Positions 42,403 through 53,430 of a stretch of DNA of 64,000 bases are shown here, piece after piece. The stretch lies in assembly GCF_021462225.1 (NCBI RefSeq), contig NC_061817.1:3098751-3162750 (forward strand), given 5' to 3'. Within the stretch, counting starts at the first letter, position 1. Every line of letters starts with the position of its first letter. Position numbers and translations under genes: made by a program. Origin of the DNA: Girardinichthys multiradiatus (lineage: Eukaryota > Chordata > Actinopteri > Cyprinodontiformes > Goodeidae). Under the pieces are notes generated by a model. That model searched no databases and was not told the origin of the DNA. It worked only from the letters and a program-made list of their open reading frames with translations.

Positions 42403-43349
42403 AAAAAAGAACAGAATCAAGTAACTTAAACTGATGACTGATCTGATGTGAACAGTTCAAAGGATTTTGTTTTTGGACAAAAAAACAACCTAGATTAAAA
42501 GATGACATGAATATTTGAGAGGTAAAATATATATATTTTTTTCTGAAGGGCCTCTTAATTGAGAAACATTTTGCTGAGCATTTATTTGAATCTTCTAACC
42601 CATCAACCATACATATTCCTCACTTAGACTGGTTGATACTTGATAGGCTTCGTCTGCTTATTTTTTTCAGCCATCTCAGTCTGATTTAAAGTTCAAAGGA
42701 GATCAGTGAACCCAGAGTGACAACTTTATGAGTACAATGACAGTTTTATAGTGAGAGGATGTGGAAGTCAGACAAGACATAAACCATACAAAACAAAACA
42801 AAAAAAGGACGCCAGGTGAAACAGTGATGAAGAAAAGATGTGTCTTGTTCAATGAAGATACTATCTGCTCCAGACTGTGCCTGTCATTGGCATGGACATG
42901 AAATGGATGAGAATGAATGCAACAAGGAAACTATGGAGACACAAATACATAGAAACACAACAGTAAAAACAAGAAGAAATGTAGAAATTAAGGTAACATG
43001 AAAGCTGATTCCATACGACAGAAGGCAAATGCAAACAAAAGTGGTTTTAAAGGAAAATAGTTTCATAAAGGAAAGATTCAAAACAGATAAGTTAAACCTA
43101 AAGGGAAGGAGAAAGAGTGATTGACTGAAGAAGAGGAAACTGAGTAATAAGAGACCAGATGGTCACTGAGAGTAAAGACTAGTAAGAATGGAGAAATAAA
43201 TGACTGAGCATGGGATGAAGTGTGGAGATAAGAGTGCCAAAGTTGTAAATGTATCAACAGAAAAAACAACAAAGCAGGAAAATGAGAGACAGAAAAGAAC
43301 CGATCAGAACAGATATGAAAAGAAAAATTATTAAAAGGTTTATTTTATA
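42403..43349. other. Non-coding spacer
   Basis: Purine-rich sequence (many aga/gaa words) that creates hydrophobic minus-strand ORFs by composition (42341-42610, 42884-43081, 43078-43272). No domain or repeat copy is visible. Confidence 0.45.
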
Positions 43350-43650
43350 GAATCAGAATAATCTTTATTGTAAATTTTACATGTACAAGGAAATTCAAAA
43401 GCAAAAGCAAAAAAGAAGCAAAAGAAAAAAAACCATATAAAAACAGATCATAAATAACAAACACACAAGCATATCTAAGAGCATCACACCATCTTAAAAT
43501 GCAATTAATTGGCAGCTTTAAGTGTGGCGATTGCAGTGGAATAAAAACTGTTCTTTAGTCTATTTGTCTTTGTTTTTATAATTCTGTACTGACCCCCTGA
43601 TGGGAGCAGTTCAAAGAGTGGGCGTCCAGGGTAAAAAATGACCTATTATT
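43350..43650 (-). repeat. Probable CR1/Rex-type LINE 3' end (minus)
   Basis: 'gaatcagaataatctttatt' at 43350, A-rich sequence, and 'gcagtggaataaaaactgttctttag...gatgggagcagttcaaag' follow the pattern of antisense 3' ends of fish CR1/Rex-like LINEs (tail, then C-terminal codons). Degenerate; assignment from memory of pattern. Confidence 0.45.
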
Positions 43651-43829
43651 ATGTTTTTTGCATTCTTGAGCCACCGGGAACTTTTGCTAAACATTCACTA
43701 ACTTGAACAGATTGTTATTACATTTTATAATATCTGTACTAGCACTTAAATGCAGATGACATTCAGGGGTACTGCTCCTTTAATAATTCTTAAACCTGTC
43801 TGACTTACCTGAGCGCCTAAAATAAATTA

Positions 43830-44060
43830 CAAACTGGTTAAAAAATAACTCCCTTCAACTGAACTCTGAGAAGACAGAGCGTTTGATCATTGCCCTGGAG
43901 AGCAAGGTTCCTCTGATCAGGCAACAGGTTGGACTTTTGAACTCAGCCGTCAAGCCTTACCTAAAGGAATTTAGGTGTTGTTTTCAACCAATCAATGTCT
44001 TTTGAATGTCACTGAAAAGAATTTGTCTGAAGCTGTTAATCATTTTTGAAATATTTCCAA
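43830..44060 (+). pseudogene. L2-type RT thumb fragment
   Basis: The plus frame reads 'NSLQLNSEKTERLIIALESK' and later 'VKPYLKEFRCCFQP', matching the segment just after the YADD box in L2 RTs (f..LN..KTe.lv). Frames break after about 70 codons. The C-terminal continuation appears at 47285-47470, so later insertions may have split one LINE. Confidence 0.55.
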
Positions 44061-44613
44061 ACTGAAATGGTTGGCCAGAAAACAAAACCTGAGAGCGTTA
44101 TTCATAATTTTATTTCCTCTTGCTAAATTAACATAAAGCACTTCTGACATCTATAACCAAAAAAAGCCCTTGATTGCCTTCACTTGATCTGAAACTCTGC
44201 TGTGAATTCTTATGTTTGTTGCAGTTAAGTTCCTTCTACTTGTTGCACCTCTGCTGTTAGGCAGAGGAATGTAGTCTACTAGACCAGTTCTAGGCTCACT
44301 AGCGGTAACGAAGGGTAGTAGGAACCAGGATCAGAGCAGATTAAATATAAGCCGGCAGTTTATTTTAACAAAGGACAAGACAACAGTTAACAAATAACTT
44401 CAGGCACATTAGTTTGCATTATGATGCCCTTAGAGCACTGCTTTTGTTATATTCCACCTTAATTTGTATGAAGGATTGAAATAAAAGGTTTTTAAACTCA
44501 AACGAATTTCTGGTCTAATTTTATTTCTATTTTATTTTATTGACCATTCATTTAGTTTGATTTTGGGTAATAACTAGATGCTGTTTGCTTTCAAGTTCAC
44601 TTTGAAGTTCACA
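44061..44613. other. Non-coding spacer
   Basis: AT-rich, with possible further degenerate LINE text at 44095-44215 ('gccttcacttgatctgaaac'). No gene supported. Confidence 0.4.
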
Positions 44614-44618
44614 CAATT

Positions 44619-45152
44619 TGTGAGTTCAGCGTAGGACCCCAGAATGCAGATGAGCAGGCAGCATGATGGTAAGTGAACAGATTTAATCTTTTGAAAACCA
44701 CAAAAACTCACTCACAGGTGGAGGCAGAAGCAGACATAGACAGACAGGGAAAAAACAGGCTTGGCATGAACAAAAAAACAAGACATAAGCATGATTGAGA
44801 AAAATGTTTCTGCGAGGAATAAACAGAACAGAGGTGTATATATGGAGCGTGAATTAGGTGAAGCAAGGAGACAGATTTGCTTAGTGCAGGTGAACCGAAT
44901 AAAGTTGATTAACAGACAGGAGAGAACAAAACGTGATGGGAGCAAAACAGAGACTCTGGAATACAAACTAATAGAAACATAAAAAACATGAAACTAAAGC
45001 ATAACCAGATCCAAAAACCAAACTTGACAAAACAATGAACTAGAAGACAAAAACTAAAGCATGACCAGGGGAATAATAATAAGAAGTATGATTCAAAACT
45101 TCAACTGTGTATAAGACCAACAAAAACCCCAAAACACCCATAAATCATAACA
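44619..45152 (-). mobile_element. Solo LTR (family A), 534 bp, minus
   Basis: On the minus strand it begins TGTTATGATTTATGGG and ends ...GCTGAACTCACA, i.e. TG...CA. It is bracketed by the 5-bp direct repeat caatt (44614-44618 and 45153-45157). A second copy in the opposite orientation is at 48418-48876. No internal retroelement sequence lies next to it, so it is the product of LTR-LTR recombination. Purine richness produces spurious ORFs. Confidence 0.8.
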
Positions 45153-45157
45153 CAATT

Positions 45158-46128
45158 CACTTGATTCACTCCCTTACATCAGTAGTGACACTTCAAACTG
45201 TTGTTACAGCTACCCTCTAAGATTCACAATAACATCAAAGTTTCAAATAAAACAAAATATTTGTCAAAACAGTAACAGAACAGTGTTTCTAATGCTCCTT
45301 AGCTTGGCAAATACTTTGAGTTTCCTTTAGCTATGTGTGATGAGTTGCACACACATCTCCTTTAAAGTTTAGCCAATCCAGAGGAAATTCCAATTCCTAC
45401 TGCGACCTTGGTGCAGCAGTGTATTAATGGTGAAGACAGGAACATGCATTGTCCTGGTAGTGGTCCTAGGGATTCCATAGGTAGGCTCACCACTCTGGTC
45501 TCTTGGGTTCAAATGCAAAACCCAAGGTCTTCTGCGAGTGAAATAAAAACCTGGCCTTTAGGACAGGCCGTAAGAAATGTAAGTTTAGTCCATTTAACAA
45601 AATAAAAGTAATTTACTTGTAAATCAATCCGTTACAGGGCTGCGTAACTAAAGAAAACGTAAAATAGCGGCCGCTATTTCACTTAAGCCACCTGCATCTA
45701 CCACCAGACTGGGCAGGCTCCCACACAAAATAGATCAATATTGCAAAAAATAAAAACAATAAGAAGCATTAAGTATTAAAAATAAAAACAAATTATTTAT
45801 AGTCACTTTTTTCTGCATTCTGTGAACCATTGCGGAACTTAAGCAGCACTTAATTACCTCGTTGCAAACACACAAAAAATTTATTTTTCACAAAAGAAAC
45901 CTTACCAAAACTCATTCAATCAAGGATTTTAGTCCTTTACAGTCTCCTTTACTAAAAAAAGAATCAAGGATCCTGCTGAAACTTTTGATAACTCTCCAAT
46001 ATCATCGCGTTAACGGCTGCTCTCTCCAGCTCTACGTTACAGAGCTTCGTGGGTGAAGGAGGGGCATTTTTTAAAAACTTTGACAACCTCACAGTTTACA
46101 ATGTTGTTTTTTAAATATAAATACAACT
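45158..46128. other. Non-coding spacer with weak SINE-like signal
   Basis: At about 45500-45520 'tcttgggttcaaatgcaaaa' resembles a polymerase III B box, with 'gaccttggtgcagcagtgta' about 90 bases upstream as a poor A box. The spacing is long and there is no tail, so a SINE is possible but unproven. 'agcggccgct' at about 45667 is a 10-bp palindrome. Confidence 0.3.
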
Positions 46129-46133
46129 CCATG

Positions 46134-47146
46134 TGTCATAGTTTGGGGTTTTTGTGGACCAAAGTGCAGAGACAGGCGAGGAGACGGCATGGCGAGCAGA
46201 ACGATGATTTATTTATATCACTCCGGTTTAACTGAAGGCAGGCAGGCAGGTAGTAACAAGAGCATACAGGTGTCCAGGTCTGACAGAGTACGAAAAACAA
46301 AGGGAACTTGATGCAGGGAAGGTGACGCAAACAAACCAGCCAGGAACAAGGAAAACAGACCAACTAATATACAGAGGGTAATCAATGTGGAACAAAAGAC
46401 AGGTAATCAATAGAACTAGGGACAGGTGTGACATGCAAAGCAGGGAGGCTGAAGGACTGGTGAAACTAATAAAAAGACCAAACCATGGGAGAAGGGACTC
46501 ATTAACAAACACAGAGAAACAGACCTAAGCAAACTATAACAACCTAAGATATAAGAACCTGGCAAATAAGAATTATCAAAAGAAACCATAAAGGAAACCC
46601 TAACTGCAGAAGTAAACAAACCCAAACAAACACTGACTGAAACTAACTGGGAAGGGAGCAGAGAAAGCGAAGACTAGAATAAATGTAAACAATAAGTGGA
46701 ACAAAGTATAGTGGCAAACTAACTAAAATCTAACCTATAGAAGAAACTGAAACAATAAAAACTAACACGGGGGACTAAACTAGGGATAAGGCTGGGAAGA
46801 ACTACAAACATAAAGGAAGACGAACACTGAGTAAATAACTGAAGGGGAAACTAATGACAAGAGGAGTAATAAGTAGTAATAAGGAGTAATAATAATAAAT
46901 AATAATAATAATAATAATAAGAAAACCATTCTAAGTAATAAATAAATGAGAAAGCCACCACCAAGGGAACTATGGGCGAGGGGAGAAAGAACTACAAACA
47001 CTAGGAGGCAGGAGAGAGAACAAAACTATCAGGAAACAGAAGGAAATAAACAAACATGACTACAAAACCCAAAGAAATAGAAACATCTAGCTGAAAAGTA
47101 AACAAACACCAAACCACAACAAAGTCCAAAATGGCAGATCCTAACA
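46134..47146 (-). mobile_element. Solo LTR (family B), 1013 bp, minus
   Basis: The minus-strand ends are TGTTAGGATCTGCC... and ...CCCCAAACTATGACA. The exact 5-bp direct repeat ccatg flanks it (46129-46133 and 47147-47151). A polymorphic (aat)n tract lies at about 46880-46920. There are no coding domains; several minus ORFs (for example 46780-47001) come from composition. Probably gypsy-type, by length and ends. Confidence 0.8.
46870..46921. repeat. (AAT)n microsatellite
   Basis: Imperfect 'agtaataat' then about ten 'aat' units inside the solo LTR. Confidence 0.85.
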
Positions 47147-47284
47147 CCATGAACCATTTGCGAGGGATATTCACACCTTTTTATCATAATGTAGTTTTAG
47201 CTTTTCTAATAATATTTGATCACCTATTTATTTATTAATTGCTTATGGACTGCTTAATTGTAAAGACATGCACTTGTAACCCGG

Positions 47285-47470
47285 GTTACATACTGCTTGT
47301 ACTGGTTTCCTGTTAATTTAAGAATTAATTTTAAAATTGCGACTGTTACCTTCAAGGCTGTACATGGTTAAGCCTCTTCCTATATTATGGAATTGTTAAT
47401 GCCATTTACTCCACCTCAAACCCTCGGGTCTTCAAACCTGAGTCTACTTGTAATCCCAAAGAAGAGGAGC
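47285..47470 (+). pseudogene. L2-type RT C-terminal fragment
   Basis: The plus frame reads 'LYWFPVNLRINFKIATVTFK' and 'AVHG', the L2 block 'LhWLPV..RI.fKi...tyKal.g' near the RT C-terminus, then decays. It lines up as the downstream part of the fragment at 43830-44060. Confidence 0.55.
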
Positions 47471-48412
47471 AGAGGCTGCTGTTGGCACAGCTGATGGAGA
47501 AGAAGAGAGGAGTGTTGAAAGGCAGATTTGGTCCTGGGATCAAGGTACGAATAAACAAGCATTCCCAAACAGATCAGTGCGTCGGTCCCTCTGCTTTCAC
47601 CAGCCTGGAATGTGAGCAGCTCTGGTTCCTGCTGCATTTAAAAGCTAGAGAGGAGATAGCAGAACACCAGAGAACTTCATGTACAATTCAGCAAATACTT
47701 CTATTTCCTTCTATTTAGTGTTTAGATTATTATTATATATCTTGTCTAAATATTGTATTTAGGTATATATATTTTTTTATTGTTTAGTATTCACATTTTT
47801 CAATTGTTTGCCAAATTTTTATTTTTGAAAGCATTTTAGGGTGTGTAAATATATAAATAAATCTGTATTATATTGTTTTGTCTCTACTATATTTTGTTCA
47901 CTTTCATGGTTATTACTTATGGTTTCTATTATTTATTTATCCTTCCAAATATTACCTTACTAACGTTTATCTTATCTCTATATTAATAATTGTGATTGTT
48001 ATAGAAGTTTATGTGCTCATTTATTTGTCTGTTTAAGGTGTGGATCCCTGCATGATCGAGCCGGTGGCAATTTATTAATTTATTGTTGTTCATTGTTCAG
48101 AGAATATCTCTCCTTTCTCTCTGTTTTTCCACCATCTTCTCTGCTTAAGACACTCATAGACTCACTAAATGTCCTCCTCACTACTCTCAACATTTGTTTA
48201 ATATAGGAGCTCTCTTTAGGCCTAAGATGCTTCGTAAATTACTTTTTTCTTACCGAGGGAAAACTCTATGAAAAATCTTAAAATTCAAGAAATTCTGAAA
48301 TTTTTCTTAAAATGACGAACTATTTTTAGTCTTAGAATTTATTGTGAATATTGGCCCAGATTTTTAGGTCAAGCGCACAAATTCCAGGTTATTCCTTGTG
48401 TTTATATGTATA
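47471..48412. other. Non-coding spacer
   Basis: ORF 47482-47718 has no domain. The rest is AT-rich with poly-T runs. Nothing recognised. Confidence 0.4.
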
Positions 48413-48417
48413 AATTT

Positions 48418-48876
48418 TTTATGATTTGGGGTTGTTTGGTTTTGGTTTTGGGTTTTCTCACAGTTTAGGTTTTGAATCGTTCTTCTGTTTATTATTTTCC
48501 TGGTTTAGTTTCATGTTTTTCTAGTTAGATTTATATTTGTTTGTATCCTAGAAGTTTTGTTTTGCTCTTGTCACATTGTGTTCTGTCTGTCAATTAACTT
48601 TATTCGGTTCACCTGGACCAAGCTAATCTGTCTCCTTGCACCACCTGGTTCACGCTCCATAAATACACACCTGTTCAGTTACTCATCACGGAAACATTTC
48701 AGATCATGTCACCTGTGTTTTGGATCATGCCATGCTTGTCTCACCTGCCTCTTTATTGTTTTGGTTCCTGTCTCCTCCTGTGAGTGAGTTTTTGTTTTTT
48801 GTTCATTAAATCTTTTTCACCGTCATGCTGCCTGCTTGTCTGCATTCCGGGGTCCTACGCTGCACTAACCCTGACA
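48418..48876 (+). mobile_element. Solo LTR (family A), 459 bp, plus
   Basis: Same family as 44619-45152 but reversed. Shared words are 'aactttattcggttcacctg', 'ctccataaatacacacctg' against 'ctccatatatacacctctg', and 'tgtgagtgagtttttgt'. It ends '...ggggtcctacgctgcac', then taaccctgaca. The 5-bp repeat aattt flanks it (48413-48417, 48877-48881). The first base or two of the TG terminus are mutated. Confidence 0.75.
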
Positions 48877-48881
48877 AATTT

Positions 48882-50149
48882 AGCGATTCTGTCAGCATTA
48901 CCCAACTGGGGCCATAATTTCTTAGCATTTAGTCAAGATCTGGAAAGTAGTCTGGACTTTGAAAAAGGCTGTATATAGGCACTGGCATTACAGGAAACTG
49001 TAAAACAAGAGATTTGTTTATACATACCATCATGCAGAGCTGTTTTACAGCCTGCCATCAGTGTGATTTGGCCACACAGCAGGTTGTGTTTTGGACTGCT
49101 TGCTCTCTAGCTGGAGGAAGACAAACGATCCCACACAAACACGAACACACATAAGGAACTTTATCAATGCCCGTGGGATGGGAGTTGCAACTGACATCTG
49201 CTAGGCCTGCATCTGTGTTTGTAATTGTCTTTATGTAATTTACTTTTCTCCCCTCCATAAATTTGTGCCTCTGGTTTTGTGTAAAGCTTTCTAATTTATA
49301 AATTCAACACCTGTATTCAGCGTTGAGATGTGTCTTAAACATATTGTATAGCTTTTCAAGCAAACTATGTTGTTGAGCTTTGTGCAGTGTTATTTTCTAT
49401 TCAGTTAAAGCAGTAAACGGGTACATTTAACCTAAAACATATTGCAAAGTCTATAACAAGATAGGTGTTGCAGCAACTAACAGAATTGTAACTCAAGAGT
49501 CCTTAAGAAAATACGATCATACACATAATTTTTTATTCTGGTGTGTTGAAGCAGAGAGACATGTCAAATCACCATGAGACCAACACTGGAGACCTGAGAC
49601 TCTGATCAAGGTAAAATTTAGAATACAGGGTTTACATAGGCAACATAGAAAATGCTTATTTCCATGTGGCGTTTCCAAGACCATAAAAGTTCTTACATTT
49701 CTAATTAAGTGATTGAAAGAGCTGGAAACTAAAACTGAAGTGGTTTTATGTTTCTATCTAGACCTGCCAGCTTGTACAGATTTTGAGTAGCAGACACATT
49801 TTGAGTACGCCAGTACGTTAGTCTCTTTGAACTGTGGCAGTTGATACAGGCAGTGGCAGATTCTTAATGCCCAAAATGCTTAGTAGGCTGTGTATTGTTT
49901 AAGCACCGAGGACATGAGCATCTAGCTAAAGAAGCAGACGAAAGAGAGTCCTTGATCCAATCACTCTAGATCCAACCTGATTACTTTCAGCCTCTTCTGT
50001 AAAAAATGTATTCAGCAAGACCCGCTGAGTAGAGTATCCTCTGAGTTTCCTCTCTGAACAGCTACCACCCCCCACCCCCCTTTCTGAAGCTTTCTGGAAA
50101 AGGAAAGAAGACCATTTGAAGCTGTTCTTTAACAACATTGTTTTAAATT
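48882..50149. other. Non-coding spacer
   Basis: No ORF above 70 codons, no repeat copy elsewhere in the window. A C-run 'accaccccccacccccc' sits at about 50066-50082. Confidence 0.4.
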
Positions 50150-50598
50150 GTCATATTTCAGGCACTACTGAAATATGAAAATGTTGGAAAAATTTATATA
50201 AGTTATCATTATTCAGTTTAAATCATGTTTATGTCTGAAGTTCTAATATAGTTAAGATGATTCTTATGATTGTTTTTTAGTTTGAAAAAGGGTTTGTGGA
50301 AGGTTAAAGAATGCAGTCTGGAGTGGATCACTCCCTGGACATGAGAAGCTTATACCATATATGGGAATGACTACACTTTTAGGTTGAAATCTCTGTAAGA
50401 ATTAGCTGAACCAATTCCCGCTTTTTGCTTGTAGGAATGTGAGTTGTAAATAAAAGGCTGGTGCAAGGATTTTCCCTTTGTGAGAAGGAAGTCGCTGTTC
50501 TGGCAGAGGACTGTCTCACCCTTGCAAGTCAAACTTACTTGGTTCACTTGTGTCTTATTTTACACTTGTCTGTGTTAATCAGCTTTCTAATTCTAACA
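50150..50598 (+). repeat. Candidate 5' LTR of ERV2
   Basis: Contains a TATA-like 'ccatatatggg' (about 50353), an AATAAA signal at 50448 ('gtaaataaaaggctgg') and a pyrimidine-rich end at '...tctaattctaaca' (50598), after which 'ttttttggtcgttcgagcc' could hold a primer-binding site (TGG...). A second LTR is not found, so the left edge is arbitrary. Confidence 0.4.
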
Positions 50599-51310
50599 TT
50601 TTTTGGTCGTTCGAGCCAGATCGCTAGAAATCTGCCGCCCGGGGCCCTGTGGTGCATGTGGGGTTTCAGTCTGCGCAGCCTCCAGAACGTCTGGAGAACA
50701 AAAATCCTGCACAGTAAATTCTGTGTTGGTAACCGTCGAATCGACCGAGGGGCACCGGGAGGGTGGATCAACACGTTCCGACGGATAGTGTGAACGAACT
50801 TACAGGTAAGACAGAACCAACTAAGTATATAAAAGAAATACGCAAGCCTGTAAGCTTGGCGTTAGCGCTAAATGAATACGCGAGCCAGTATGCTCGCCGT
50901 TTTGAAGAGGCCTGATAATAAACAGGGGGTGTGTGTATGAATGCAGAATCACATGATTCACTCAGTGAGACAACCCAAAACCTTGCTGGTGTTAACATAA
51001 AGTTGTTGATTGCTGGGGTGTATCGTGGGGAATTCTGATTTGGATATTAGGTGCCATCAAATCTCTAAAACCCCTGCAATCTCTGAGAGTAGAACTCATT
51101 GCGGAAAACTGGATCAAAACTAGGTGTTTGATCTAGAAGCCTGTTTTCTGGGAGATGTTGGGGGCCTGTTGAGGAATTCTGTTTTGATTTGATGGTAGGC
51201 TACAAAAAATATATAAAAACTATACCCCTGTTACATAAATATAAATATATAAAAAAAAGAGCGGAGTCCGAATAATAATAATAAACTAGAGTAAACAGTA
51301 GAAAAGCATA
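50599..51310 (+). other. ERV2 leader region
   Basis: GC-richer than its surroundings at 50600-50790 ('ccgcccggggccctgtgg'), as in retroviral leaders, then AT-rich to the Tc1 insertion. A possible splice donor 'caggtaag' is at 50803. No gag N-terminus can be read. Confidence 0.35.
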
Positions 51311-51312
51311 TA

Positions 51313-51525
51313 CAGGTCCTTCTCAAAATATTAGCATATTGTGATAAAGTTCATTATTTTCCATAATGTCATGATGAAAATTTAACATTCATATATTTTA
51401 GATTCATTGCACACTAACTGAAATATTTCAGGTCTTTTATTGTCTTAATACGGATGATTTTGGCATACAGCTCATGAAAACCCAAAATTCCTATCTCACA
51501 AAATTAGCATATCATTAAATGGGTC
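51313..51525 (+). repeat. Left inverted terminal repeat of Tc1
   Basis: Begins caggtccttctcaaaat and runs to 'aaaattagcatatcat'. The last shared block is 'ctcacaaaattagcatat' (about 51495-51512). It contains inner direct repeats of 'ttagcatat' near both ends, the usual transposase-binding sites. Confidence 0.9.
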
Positions 51526-51640
51526 TCTAAACGAGCTATGAACCTAATCATCTGAATCAACGAGTTAACTCTAAACACCTGCAAAAGATTCCTGAGGCCT
51601 TTAAAACTCCCAGCCTGGTTCATCACTCAAAACCCCAATC

Positions 51641-52645
51641 ATGGGTAAGACTGCCGACCTGACTGCTGTCCAGAAGGCCACTATTGACACCCTCAAGCAA
51701 GAGGGTAAGACACAGAAAGACATTTCTGAACGAATAGGCTGTTCCCAGAGTGCTGTATCAAGGCACCTCAGTGGGAAGTCTGTGGGAAGGAAAAAGTGTG
51801 GCAGAAAACGCTGCACAACGAGAAGAGGTGACTGGATCCTGAGGAAGATTGTGGAGAAGGGCCGATTCCAGACCTTGGGGGACCTGCGGAAGCAGTGGAC
51901 TGAGTCTGGAGTAGAAACATCCAGAGCCACCATGCACAGGCGTGTGCAGGAAATGGGCTACAGGTGCCGCATTCCCCAGGTCAAGCCACTTTTGAACCAG
52001 AAACAGCGGCAGAAGCGCCTGACCTGGGCTACAGAGAAGCAGCACTGGACTGTTGCTCAGTGGTCCAAAGTACTTCTTTCGGATGAAAGCAAATTCTGCA
52101 TGTCATTCGGAAATCAAGGTGCCAGAGTCTGGAGGAAGACTGGGGAGAAGGAAATGCCAAAATGCCAGAGGTCCAGTGTCAAGTACCCACAGTCAGTGAT
52201 GGTCTCGGGTGCCGTGTCAGCTGCTGATGTTGGTCCACTGTGTTTTATCAAGGGCAGGGTCAATGCAGCTAGCTATCAGGAGATTTTGGAGCACTTAATG
52301 CTTCCATCTGCTGAAAAGCTTTATGGAGATGAAGATTTCATTTTTCAGCACGACCTGGCACCTGCTCACAGTGCCAAAACCACTGGTAAATGGTTTACTG
52401 ACCATGGTATCACTGTGCTCAATTGGCCTGCCAACTCTCCTGACCTGAACCCCATAGAGAATCTGTGGGATATTGTGAAGAGAACGTTGAGAGACTCAAG
52501 ACCCAACACTCTGGATGAGCTAAAGGCCGCTATCGAAGCATCCTGGGCCTCCATAAGACCTCAGCAGTGCCACAGGCTGATTGCCTCCATGCCACGCCGC
52601 ATTGAAGCAGTCATTTCTGCCAAAGGATTCCCGACCAAGTATTGA
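51641..52645 (+). CDS. Tc1-type transposase, 334 aa, DD34E
   Basis: The ATG at 51641 gives the family's usual length. Residues 6-50 form the first helix-turn-helix ('QKDISERIGCSQSAVSRHLS'), 'GRKKCGRKR' (49-57) replaces the GRPR-like hook, and a second HTH spans about 60-115. The catalytic triad is D148 (LLSDESKF), D238 (FQHDLAPAHS) and E273 (SPDLNPIENLW), with 34 residues between the last two. It cuts and pastes the element by binding the inverted repeats. One oddity: the family's M-V-W-G reads MVSG at 187-190, Trp to Ser at position 189 beside the core, which may impair activity. No stop or frameshift. Confidence 0.95.
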   Translation: MGKTADLTAVQKATIDTLKQEGKTQKDISERIGCSQSAVSRHLSGKSVGRKKCGRKRCTTRRGDWILRKIVEKGRFQTLGDLRKQWTESGVETSRATMHRRVQEMGYRCRIPQVKPLLNQKQRQKRLTWATEKQHWTVAQWSKVLLSDESKFCMSFGNQGARVWRKTGEKEMPKCQRSSVKYPQSVMVSGAVSAADVGPLCFIKGRVNAASYQEILEHLMLPSAEKLYGDEDFIFQHDLAPAHSAKTTGKWFTDHGITVLNWPANSPDLNPIENLWDIVKRTLRDSRPNTLDELKAAIEASWASIRPQQCHRLIASMPRRIEAVISAKGFPTKY

Positions 52646-52721
52646 GTGCATAACTGTACATGATTATTTGAAGGTTGACATTTTTTGTATTAAAAACACT
52701 TTTCTTTTATTGGTCGGATGA

Positions 52722-52922
52722 AATATGCTAATTTTGTGAGATAGGAATTTTGGGTTTTCATGAGCTGTATGCCACAATCATCCGTATTAAGACAATAAAA
52801 GACCTGAAATATTTCAGTTAGTGTGCAATGAATCTAAAATATATGAATGTTAAATTTTCATCATGACATTATGGAAAATAATGAACTTTATCACAATATG
52901 CTAATATTATGAGAAGGACCTG
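52722..52922 (-). repeat. Right inverted terminal repeat of Tc1
   Basis: Inverted copy of 51313-51525, from 'aatatgctaattttgtgaga' to 'atgagaaggacctg'. Visible differences are single bases, e.g. 'ccacaatcatc' for 'ccaaaatcatc'. Confidence 0.9.
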
Positions 52923-53149
52923 TATAATAAAGCATAAAGAATCAACCAAATAGCGCTAATATAAATTAATAGAAGTAGAACTCAATTCTTAACAATAGTT
53001 TTTAATAAAAAAAATTAAAAAAACAACTCTTAAAATGCGAAACTGTGTTCAGAAGCAGCCCCCGTTAGAAGGAGAGTTTAGACAGAGCAGATTATACCAT
53101 TATTAACCAGAATAAACAGAAAATAGGGGAGCCAATCATTGAGTATAGA

Positions 53150-53430
53150 ATGAGAATGGTAGAAGTGTTTAAAAGGAAGAGTGGACTGCAACACGATAAT
53201 GCTGATGACAGTCCCTATCAACAGCAGTTAAAAAATGCCTTCCAGGCAAATGCTTTACCTGAGATTCGTAACTGGGTCACAAAACATAATATTGATCTAC
53301 CCTCCTGCTCGGATAGCAGTTGGCAGAACCGGGCAATGCATGCTAAAAGGTGGTCAGTGGAAAGAAAAATCAACCCCCTACTGATACCTTCTATGCTGAA
53401 GATGACATATTTTATGCAGGACCAGTAAGT
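53150..53430 (+). pseudogene. ERV2 gag fragment (capsid C-terminus)
   Basis: 92 open codons: 'QQQLKNAFQANALPEIRNWV' then 'HNIDLPSCSDSSWQNRAMHA'. Helical, with the 'f...l..eir.wv..h' pattern of a retroviral capsid C-terminal domain. It stops at TAA, followed by 'SRGRGRMRG' in frame (nucleocapsid-like basic box) and then unreadable sequence. Confidence 0.45.

Larger units (their letters stand above)
51313..52922 (+). mobile_element. Tc1/mariner transposon, structurally complete
   Basis: 1610 bp. It starts CAGGTCCTTCTCAAAATATT and ends with its inverted partner ...ATATTATGAGAAGGACCTG. The inverted repeats extend about 210 bp with few mismatches. TA dinucleotides flank both ends (51311-51312, 52923-52924), the Tc1 target duplication. 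It contains a full-length transposase ORF. It sits in the leader of ERV2, so it is younger than that provirus. The near-perfect repeats and open frame indicate recent activity in this lineage. Confidence 0.95.

Noticed and set aside
45408..45605. Second tRNA-derived SINE
   Set aside because: Only a weak B box; A box poor, spacing too long, no tail.
46136..47001. Several hydrophobic minus ORFs
   Set aside because: They lie inside the solo LTR 46134-47146 and come from purine-rich composition.
48557..48978. Cys-rich plus ORFs
   Set aside because: Mostly inside the solo LTR 48418-48876; overlapping frames, no domain.
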